DNA of 6,324 nt from Anaerolineae bacterium. GTDB taxonomy: Bacteria; Chloroflexota; Anaerolineae; 4572-78; J111. The number at the start of each line of letters is the position of its first letter. The stretch's first letter is position 1. The DNA is taken from NCBI GenBank assembly GCA_020433785.1, contig JAGRCC010000674.1, positions 1 through 6,324 of the forward strand, given 5' to 3'. Both the position numbers and the translations under genes were made by a program. Shown here one piece after another: positions 1-4,996 of the stretch. The notes beneath the pieces are model-generated. The model saw only the letters and a program-made list of their open reading frames with translations. It was not told the origin of the DNA and did no database searches.

Positions 1-33
1 GGGAGTAAGGAGTAGGGGGTAGGGAGTAGGGGG
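1..33. repeat. G-rich heptamer tandem repeat
   Basis: Four consecutive imperfect 7-base units are visible: GGGAGTA (1-7), AGGAGTA (8-14), GGGGGTA (15-21) and GGGAGTA (22-28). A G5 run at 29-33 starts a degenerate fifth unit. G runs at 1-3, 15-19, 22-24 and 29-33 could in principle form a G-quadruplex. Heptameric short tandem repeats of this kind are known as interspersed intergenic elements in some cyanobacteria and similar genomes. The array is cut by the window start, so its true length is unknown. No gene is seen in 1-97. Confidence 0.7.
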
Positions 34-91
34 AAATACCTATCCTTTTGATCCCTTGCTCCCGACTTCATTTTCTTATAGCCAAGCCGCC

Positions 92-116
92 GACCGGCTA
101 ATCAGCCTGATCGGTC
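92..116 (-). other. Stem-loop over the stop codon of the minus-strand gene
   Basis: GACCG (92-96) pairs with CGGTC (112-116). Inside it ATCA (101-104) pairs with TGAT (108-111), leaving the bases around the TAG stop (98-100) in a bulge. It could stall or end transcription of the minus-strand gene, but no T-run follows on the minus strand, so it is not a canonical intrinsic terminator. Confidence 0.25.
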
Positions 117-898
117 AGGTCAGGCGCGATGGGCGACATACTGCCGTCGTCGGCGCTGCCGTTGGTCGAGCCGTTGGTCGGGGCGGCGGCGTCCGCCTCC
201 GCTTTTTTGCTGCGCCGCAGCTCGATAACTTTGTAGCCCCATTGTTGCAGATCGTGCGAAACCTTGAGCCGGTAATCATAGCCGACAATCACCCCGGCGG
301 CCAACTGCAAATATTGGCCTAACTGTTTGGCCAACGCATTACTGGCGGTGACATATTTTTGGCGTTGATATTGGCCGGTGTCTCGTCTCTTTACCGCGGC
401 ACCATAAGCCTGGTAATTGTCGATGACATCAGCCAGAGCGGGAATAGTGAAACGCTCTTCCTCAGGGCGGCTCTCTTCTTTGGCAATGTAGCTTTCCATC
501 ACCGCCAGCCGCTCTTTTTGACTGCGCGGCGTCCGAATATGAGCCGTTTCCTTTTTAGTGGCAAAGCCCCACTCTTGCGCTTTAGCCGGTCGATGGGGAA
601 ACGCCGCATCAATCGTCTTCAGCATCGACGCCACCAACTGCTTCGAGCGCTCCTCTAACTTCGTCACGGCATCAGAGGCGACCGCCCGTTGGGCCTCACC
701 TTCGGCAATGTTCTTTTCATACTCCAGGATTTGTTGCAGCAGGTCATTAATAATTGGGGTGAACAGATTCTGCTTTTTCACTGGTAGGGTCTGCTCGTGG
801 GCCATGTACTTCTTGCCCAGGTCGATGACATCGGCCCGGATTTTGGAACTGGGGAAATAAACACGAATGTCATCTTGATCAACAATATGAATTTTCAT
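98..898 (-). CDS. Uncharacterised soluble helical protein, 266 aa
   Basis: I do not recognise a family. The chosen start is the ATG at 898 because GCTAGGAG lies just upstream with a 10-base gap from AGGAG (909-913), and because the protein changes character there. The in-frame extension to 1126 reads like noncoding sequence and runs into the 41-bp repeat region. The product begins MKIHIVDQDDIRVYFP, followed by a charged, mostly helical middle with a coiled-coil-like stretch (roughly residues 45-95, with ILEYEKNIAEGEAQR and KLEERSKQ). A conserved-looking core with aromatic residues follows (for example QEWGF, IDNYQAYG, VGYDYRL). The last 35 residues or so are low-complexity, with an NGSTNGS repeat, and are probably disordered. 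No signal peptide or membrane segment is seen, so a cytoplasmic location is inferred. The gene ends at TAG (98-100). It is divergent from the CheB/CheR gene, and no functional link is shown. It is certainly an intact coding frame; its role is unknown. Confidence 0.8.
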   Translation of the reverse strand: MKIHIVDQDDIRVYFPSSKIRADVIDLGKKYMAHEQTLPVKKQNLFTPIINDLLQQILEYEKNIAEGEAQRAVASDAVTKLEERSKQLVASMLKTIDAAFPHRPAKAQEWGFATKKETAHIRTPRSQKERLAVMESYIAKEESRPEEERFTIPALADVIDNYQAYGAAVKRRDTGQYQRQKYVTASNALAKQLGQYLQLAAGVIVGYDYRLKVSHDLQQWGYKVIELRRSKKAEADAAAPTNGSTNGSADDGSMSPIAPDLTDQAD

Positions 899-974
899 AG
901 TGAGGTAACTCCTAGCAACGTGTAAGTGTGTTAGAAACCGAAGTCCATTAAGTTTGTTAACCTCTCCTTTAACC

Positions 975-1002
975 AGTATACCGATCTTTAATGATATGTC
1001 TA
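975..1002 (-). promoter_or_regulatory. Candidate sigma70 promoter of the 266-aa protein gene
   Basis: Read on the minus strand, TAGACA (997-1002) is followed after 16 bases by TATACT (975-980), both close to the sigma70 consensus. A start near 968 would give a leader of about 70 bases before the ATG at 898. Position, orientation and spacing fit the gene, but this rests on consensus matching alone. Confidence 0.5.
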
Positions 1003-1120
1003 CCTGCGCGCTATTTTTTTTGTATATCAAGCTCTGCACCCGTGCCGGCCCCGCTTTTTCCACGAGAAGGGACCTGTTCCTCAAGAAGAACGCCCGGTTT
1101 GCAGCGTAAACCACCCTTCG

Positions 1121-1281
1121 CCGCAACAGTTATTTAAGTTTTCCAACGTAAGATGCATCATCCGCAACAGTTATCTAAGTCTTCCAATGTAAGATGCATC
1201 ATCCGCAACAGTTATTTAAGTCTTCCAATGTAAGATGCATCATCCGCAACAGTTATTTAAGTTTTCCAACGTAAGATGCAT
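1121..1281. repeat. Four tandem copies of a 41-bp repeat
   Basis: Copies start at 1121, 1162, 1203 and 1244 with an exact 41-base period and no spacers. Each begins CCGCAACAGTTAT and ends with AAGATGCAT. Variation follows an A-B-B-A pattern: copies 1 and 4 carry TTTTCCAACG, while copies 2 and 3 carry TCTTCCAATG. Copies 1-3 contain the perfect 8-bp palindrome GATGCATC (1152-1159, 1193-1200, 1234-1241); in copy 4 it is GATGCATT. A degenerate trace (CCTCAACA) follows copy 4. The 41-bp spacing is close to four helical turns, so the palindromes lie on the same DNA face, as in iteron or operator arrays. The function is unknown. Confidence 0.9.
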
Positions 1282-1323
1282 TAACCTCAACAATAATGCC
1301 TCATATTCAGCGGACTCACCCTT

Positions 1324-1339
1324 CTCCGACAAGTCGGAG
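1324..1339. repeat. Short perfect inverted repeat
   Basis: CTCCGAC (1324-1330) and GTCGGAG (1333-1339) are perfect complements around AA. No T-run follows on either strand, so it is not a normal terminator. It resembles small dispersed palindromes that some environmental bacteria carry between genes; dispersal cannot be tested here. It lies about 60 bases upstream of the structured-RNA candidate. Confidence 0.6.
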
Positions 1340-1394
1340 CACCTCTATTTTGTAGATTTACCTACCTCGACAGCGCGGGGACCCTCTATTTATG

Positions 1395-1590
1395 AGCCGT
1401 AGCATCTTCGGTAATGCCGCCGCCTTGTGTTTATCGAATTCGACGTCTGCGGCAGTGCTTTGGGCTTGAATTTACTGAGTTAGCTGTCTAACCCGTTTCA
1501 ACGGGTACCGTTCAATAGCTCGGTCGATTAATCGCCGGGTGATCCCCGTGGGACGACCTGCCACGGGGCGTCCAAGATGTCGTCGAATAA
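1395..1590 (+). ncRNA. Candidate structured RNA, HEARO/omega-RNA-like, no iscB present
   Basis: This stretch is packed with mutually compatible helices. They are GCAT/ATGC (1402-1405/1414-1417) closing a C(UUCG)G tetraloop at 1406-1411, GCCGC/GCGGC (1419-1423/1449-1453), ACCCGTT/AACGGGT (1491-1497/1500-1506), ACCG/CGGT (1507-1510/1521-1524) and CCCCGTGG/CCACGGGG (1544-1551/1561-1568). Two pseudoknots are possible: TTGAA (1466-1470) with TTCAA (1511-1515) inside the ACCG/CGGT loop, and GACGAC (1552-1557) with GTCGTC (1579-1584). The UUCG loop favours the plus strand. From memory of the class, the order of elements (tight C/G hairpin, then a short helix enclosing ATAGC, then GCCGGGTGATC, then a long 3' hairpin) resembles the omega RNA that guides IscB nucleases. 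No iscB-like reading frame follows. Both ends are approximate. Alternatives are an unrelated structured RNA or a decayed mobile-element end. Family assignment is inference. Confidence 0.45.
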
Positions 1591-1645
1591 ACCATCATTT
1601 CCCCCATGCTATTCGGTCTTGGTTCCCACTTTCCCACTTTGTTAA

Positions 1646-1672
1646 ATAGCACGCCCCCCCGAACCGTGCTAT
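1646..1672. promoter_or_regulatory. Inverted repeat overlapping the promoter (putative operator)
   Basis: ATAGCACG (1646-1653) and CGTGCTAT (1665-1672) are perfect 8-bp inverted arms with an 11-base spacer and centres 19 bases apart. The right arm overlaps the -10 element at 1670-1675, the usual placement for a repressor site. The spacer includes a run of seven C (1654-1660). The regulator is unknown. Confidence 0.45.
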
Positions 1673-1675
1673 AAT
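1647..1675 (+). promoter_or_regulatory. Candidate promoter of the CheB/CheR gene
   Basis: A perfect TATAAT lies at 1670-1675. At 17 bases spacing the -35 position reads TAGCAC (1647-1652), a poor match, so activation or repression by a factor is plausible. A better match, TTGTTA (1639-1644), is 25 bases away, too far for normal use. Transcription would start near 1682, giving a leader of about 140 bases, and would begin downstream of the structured-RNA candidate. Confidence 0.45.
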
Positions 1676-1771
1676 AAGCGCAGGACTAAACGCTAAGTGT
1701 CAGATCACGTAAGGCCTGTCATTTCGTAACATCTTCTACCTTTACCCCACTGAAAAGATCAAAAGGTTGTT

Positions 1772-1791
1772 ATTCCATTAATCAATGGAAT
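1772..1791 (+). promoter_or_regulatory. Leader hairpin upstream of the CheB/CheR start
   Basis: ATTCCATT (1772-1779) and AATGGAAT (1784-1791) form a perfect 8-bp stem with a four-base loop, 16 bases before the ribosome binding site AAGGAG (1808-1813). It could be a regulator site in DNA or a modest RNA hairpin. It is AT-rich and has no T-run, so it is not a terminator. Confidence 0.4.
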
Positions 1792-1821
1792 TACCCTAAC
1801 CCTGCCTAAGGAGAGCTGCCT

Positions 1822-4800
1822 ATGTCTCAACAAAAGAAAGACTCGACCCCAGCGGATAATTCCGACTCAGATGAAAACCAAGCCCCACCGGAACCCACCG
1901 ATACCCCCGGCGAAACCACCGACGCCCAACCAACCAACCAACCAACCAACCAACCAACCAACCAACCAACAAACCCCATTATTGTGGGCTTGGGCGCTTC
2001 GGCCGGAGGCTTGGCCGCATTAGAAACGTTTTTCAAAAACACGCCGCCCAATACCGGCATGGCCTTTGTGGTGGTTATGCATTTGATGCCCCACCATAAA
2101 AGTAATTTAAGTGACCTGCTTCAACACTATACCGCCATGCCGGTTAGCCAAATTGAGGACGGTATGCTGGTAGCCCCTAATCATATCTATGTCATCCCGC
2201 CCGATTACGAACTGGGCATTCTCAATGGCCGTTTGCAGCTTCTCAAACTGACCAAAAAAGAACCGTCAATGGCTATCGACAGCTTTTTCCGCCACCTGGC
2301 CGATGACCAAGGCGCCAAAGCCGTCTGCGTTATCCTATCGGGTACCGGTACTGACGGCACTCTGGGGCTAAAAGCCATTGCCGAACAAGGCGGCCTGGTG
2401 GCGGCTCAAACCCCCGACAGCGCCGAATACAGCGGTATGCCTCGCAGCGCCATCGACACCGGCCTGGTCGATCTTGTTCACGATCCGGCCGAGATGCCGC
2501 CGGCGCTGGTCGATTACGTGCAGAAGATCGATATTCGAGCTGAAGAAACCGACTTTGATGAGAAGCAACGGGACGATCTCAATAAAATATTTTTGCTGCT
2601 GCGGGCCGAAACCGGACTCAACTTTAGCCGCTACCGGCCCAGCACCCTCTCACGCCGCATCGCCAAACGGGTAGCCGTTCACCAATTGGATAGTTTGGCC
2701 GATTACGTCGAATTCTTGCGCCACAATCGCGAAGAGCTGGCCGACCTTCATCAGGAAATTTTGATCAGCGTCACCCAGTTTTTTAGAGAACCGGCTGCGT
2801 TTGAAGTCATCAAAAACGAAGTGCTGCCGGCTCTGTTTGCTCAGCGCTCTGTGGACCGTCCGTTGCGGGTTTGGGTGCCCGGCTGTTCCACCGGCGAAGA
2901 AGCCTACAGCCTGGCTATGCTGCTTCACAACTACCAACAGGAGCGGCTGCCGGCGCTAAAGGTTGAGATTTTTGCCACGGATGTCAACGCGAAGATGATC
3001 GATCAGGCTCGCATCGGCGAATATCCCGCCGCGATTGTGGCCGATGTGCCCGAGACGTACCTTAAGCAGTACTTTATGAAAAAGGAGCACACCTACCGGA
3101 TCAAGACTGAAATTAGAGAGATGGTCATCTTTGCCGAACAGAATCTGCTGGGCGACCCGCCTTTTTCCAAATTAGATCTGATTAGCTGCCGCAACCTGCT
3201 GATTTATCTCAAAACCGAGACTCAGCGCCAGGTATTGAGCTTGTTTCAGTATGCCTTGAAATCTGGTGGCTTTCTCTTTTTAGGTTCTTCCGAAAATATC
3301 GGCGAGTTGAGCGACTATTTTACGGTCGTCGATCGCAAGTGGCGGGTGTTTAAGCGCACCGACTCGCGGACCGTCCCCCCCCCGGATGAAATCTTTTTTG
3401 AAATTACGGGGCGTCATCCTCCTTTAAGGGAGGCGTCCCCCCCCGGAGGCAATCCGGGGCCGGTTCAAGGGCAGCCGCGTCACTTACTGGAGCAGTCGCT
3501 GCTGGAACATTATGAACCGGTTGGGATTATGATCGATGAAACGTTTACCATTCTCTACACCTATGGGCAGGTCGATCATTATCTTAAGGTCGCGGCCGGC
3601 GAAGCCCGGTTCAATATTATGGATATGCTGCGGCCGGGGTTAGATGCCGAGCTTCCCCAGGCCATCCGCTATACGTTAAACCAGCGCGAGAGCACAACGC
3701 ACCACAACGTTTGGGTTCAGACCAACGGTGATGAAGCCTACGTCAATATCACCGTCAAACCGGTCGGCGGCCCGGACCGACACCTGTTTCTGATTATTAT
3801 TGAAAAAGTGGCTCCAACTGCGTCCGGCGATGCAGCGGCTGAATCGGACGCGTCGCCTGAAGCGGGGAGTGAGCAGCTTCAGGCTGTGAAAAAGGAGCTG
3901 GCTGTAACCAAAAACCGGCTGCAAAAATCGATTGAAGAACTGCAAGCCGCTAACGAGGAACATCGCTCCTATGCCGAAGAGCTACAATCGGGCAATGAAG
4001 AGCTGCAAAGCATGAACGAAGAGCTAACAACCTCGCAGGAGGAGCTGCGCTCGATTAACGAAGAGCTGGTAACGGCCAGTTCCGAAATTCAAAGGAAAAA
4101 TCAAGCGCTGCACCAGGTCAATAACGATCTTCACAACCTGCTGGCGGCTACGGATATTGCCACCATCTTTTTAGACAACGGCTTACGAATTAAACGGTTC
4201 ACATCGGCCGCCACCACCGTGGTTAATCTCATTGAGTCGGATAAGGGCCGCCCCTTCAAACACACGGTTATGAACTTTAAAGATGATCACCTTTATCAGG
4301 ATTTGGAGTATGTGCTCGACACCCTCAATACGGTCGAACGGGAAGTTGAAACGGAAAAAGGGCAGTGGTTTAATATGCGGATTATACCCTTCCGAACCCT
4401 CGACAATATTATCGACGGCGTAGTGCTGACCTTTGCCGCGATCACCTCCCAGAAGCACGTTGAAAGCGAGTTGCGCCGGCTCAACGAAGAGCTGCGCTAT
4501 GCCCGCGACTATGCCCGTAAAATTATCGACACGCTGCACGAAGGGGTGCTGATTTTGGACGAAGGTCTGTACGTTGTTTCGGCCAACGCCGCCTTTTACC
4601 GCCAATTTGGGGTCAACCCCCAGGAGACGGAAGGAAAGCGGGTTTACGATTTGGGCAACGGGCAGTGGGATATTCCCCAACTGCGCCGGCTGCTGGAAGA
4701 GATCATTCCCGAAAACAGCACCTTCGAACAGTACGATATCGAGCATGATTTCCCGGACATCGGCCGCCGCACCATGCGCCTCAACGCCCGCCGCCTGAAC

Positions 4801-4863
4801 CGGCCTGAGGGCGAAGCCAACCAAATTTTACTGGCTATCGAGGATGTAACGGATCAAGGGTGA
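1822..4863 (+). CDS. CheB methylesterase / CheR methyltransferase / PAS fusion protein
   Basis: The 1013-residue product starts at an ATG preceded by AAGGAG (1808-1813, gap 8). Residues 1-52 are acidic, Pro/Thr-rich and disordered, with four QPTN repeats. CheB spans about 53-235: Ser60 in GASAGG, His87 in VVMHLMPHH and Asp178 in SGTGTDG match the catalytic triad of the glutamyl methylesterase. CheR spans about 245-515, with the SAM-binding motif VWVPGCSTGEEAYS (350-363), Asp387 in IFATDVNA, and SCRNLLIYL (455-463). A Pro/Gly linker (about 515-555) leads to a PAS (about 557-663), a coiled coil rich in NEEL repeats (about 684-770), a PAS_10-type domain (about 772-875) and a last PAS (about 893-1010). 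No CheB receiver domain and no kinase domain is present. In classical chemotaxis these two enzymes remove and add methyl groups on receptor glutamates. In such fusions the substrate is unproven, and self or kinase modification is often proposed. Cytoplasmic, no membrane segment. Its partner is probably the downstream kinase. Repeats inside the gene suggest phase variation. Confidence 0.95.
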   Translation: MSQQKKDSTPADNSDSDENQAPPEPTDTPGETTDAQPTNQPTNQPTNQPTNPIIVGLGASAGGLAALETFFKNTPPNTGMAFVVVMHLMPHHKSNLSDLLQHYTAMPVSQIEDGMLVAPNHIYVIPPDYELGILNGRLQLLKLTKKEPSMAIDSFFRHLADDQGAKAVCVILSGTGTDGTLGLKAIAEQGGLVAAQTPDSAEYSGMPRSAIDTGLVDLVHDPAEMPPALVDYVQKIDIRAEETDFDEKQRDDLNKIFLLLRAETGLNFSRYRPSTLSRRIAKRVAVHQLDSLADYVEFLRHNREELADLHQEILISVTQFFREPAAFEVIKNEVLPALFAQRSVDRPLRVWVPGCSTGEEAYSLAMLLHNYQQERLPALKVEIFATDVNAKMIDQARIGEYPAAIVADVPETYLKQYFMKKEHTYRIKTEIREMVIFAEQNLLGDPPFSKLDLISCRNLLIYLKTETQRQVLSLFQYALKSGGFLFLGSSENIGELSDYFTVVDRKWRVFKRTDSRTVPPPDEIFFEITGRHPPLREASPPGGNPGPVQGQPRHLLEQSLLEHYEPVGIMIDETFTILYTYGQVDHYLKVAAGEARFNIMDMLRPGLDAELPQAIRYTLNQRESTTHHNVWVQTNGDEAYVNITVKPVGGPDRHLFLIIIEKVAPTASGDAAAESDASPEAGSEQLQAVKKELAVTKNRLQKSIEELQAANEEHRSYAEELQSGNEELQSMNEELTTSQEELRSINEELVTASSEIQRKNQALHQVNNDLHNLLAATDIATIFLDNGLRIKRFTSAATTVVNLIESDKGRPFKHTVMNFKDDHLYQDLEYVLDTLNTVEREVETEKGQWFNMRIIPFRTLDNIIDGVVLTFAAITSQKHVESELRRLNEELRYARDYARKIIDTLHEGVLILDEGLYVVSANAAFYRQFGVNPQETEGKRVYDLGNGQWDIPQLRRLLEEIIPENSTFEQYDIEHDFPDIGRRTMRLNARRLNRPEGEANQILLAIEDVTDQG
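1926..1970 (+). repeat. (CCAA)11 tetranucleotide microsatellite in coding sequence
   Basis: Eleven perfect CCAA units (1926-1969) plus one further C encode the QPTN repeats at residues 36-50 of the CheB/CheR protein. The unit is not a multiple of three. Loss of one unit shifts reading to a TAG at 2021-2023, and gain of one unit shifts reading to a TAA at 2097-2099; both truncate the protein before or early in CheB. Only unit changes in multiples of three keep the frame. This is the layout of classical phase-variable loci with tetranucleotide repeats. Confidence 0.95.
3375..3383 (+). repeat. C9 homopolymer in the CheR-PAS linker
   Basis: Nine consecutive C encode part of V518-P521. A one-base gain gives TGA within two codons; a one-base loss gives TAA about 45 bases on. 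Either would release a CheB-CheR protein without PAS domains. Confidence 0.85.
3437..3444 (+). repeat. C8 homopolymer in the CheR-PAS linker
   Basis: Eight consecutive C encode part of S539-P541, about 60 bases after the C9 tract. It lies in the same proline/glycine linker, where length change by whole codons would be tolerated. Confidence 0.85.
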
Positions 4864-4867
4864 GGGT

Positions 4868-4888
4868 CTCTTCGTATTATCAGAAGAG
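4868..4888 (+). other. Hairpin just after the CheB/CheR stop codon
   Basis: CTCTTC (4868-4873) pairs with GAAGAG (4883-4888) around nine bases, five bases after the TGA. No T-run follows, so it would at most be a weak or Rho-assisted end, leaving readthrough into the kinase gene likely. Confidence 0.3.
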
Positions 4889-4930
4889 TCCGATAGTTCT
4901 TACAGGACGACATCGGTAATGAAAATCACC

Positions 4931-4956
4931 GTAGGACAAACTTAAGTTTGTCCTAC
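4931..4956. repeat. Perfect 26-bp palindrome between the two signalling genes
   Basis: The arms GTAGGACAAACTT and AAGTTTGTCCTAC are exact complements with no spacer, centred on CTTAAG. It has the look of a dispersed intergenic palindromic element or a dimeric regulator site. As RNA it would form a strong hairpin about 30 bases before the ribosome binding site of the kinase gene. A third related arm, GGACAA (4975-4980), could pair with TTGTCC (4948-4953) as an alternative. No T-run follows on the plus strand. Confidence 0.75.
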
Positions 4957-4996
4957 AAATTGTATTTTCAGAGGGGACAATAGATAAGGAGGAACG

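Noticed and set aside
919..968. Five-codon leader peptide (MDFGF) before the 266-aa protein gene on the minus strand
   Set aside because: Its purine-rich binding site is too far from the ATG and overlaps the predicted transcription start, so translation is unlikely.
1014..1021. T8 run as an intrinsic terminator on the plus strand
   Set aside because: No stable stem lies directly before it, and no plus-strand gene is upstream.
899..1126. N-terminal extension of the minus-strand protein to an ATG at 1126
   Set aside because: The extension has no binding site at its start, reads like noncoding sequence, and contains the best promoter match. The ATG at 898 has a clear binding site.
1121..1281. 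CRISPR array
   Set aside because: The 41-bp units are directly adjacent with no unique spacers, and no cas gene is present.
1591..1821. Remnant of an iscB or transposase gene after the structured RNA
   Set aside because: I found no reading frame or motif of such a protein here; the stretch holds the promoter, the inverted repeat and the leader.
1827..2060. Minus-strand 77-aa frame with LVGW repeats
   Set aside because: The LVGW repeats are simply the complement of the CCAA run; no independent gene evidence exists.
4183..4824. 213-aa open frame on the minus strand inside the CheB/CheR gene
   Set aside because: It is the antisense shadow of well-conserved PAS-coding sequence and has no recognisable domain.
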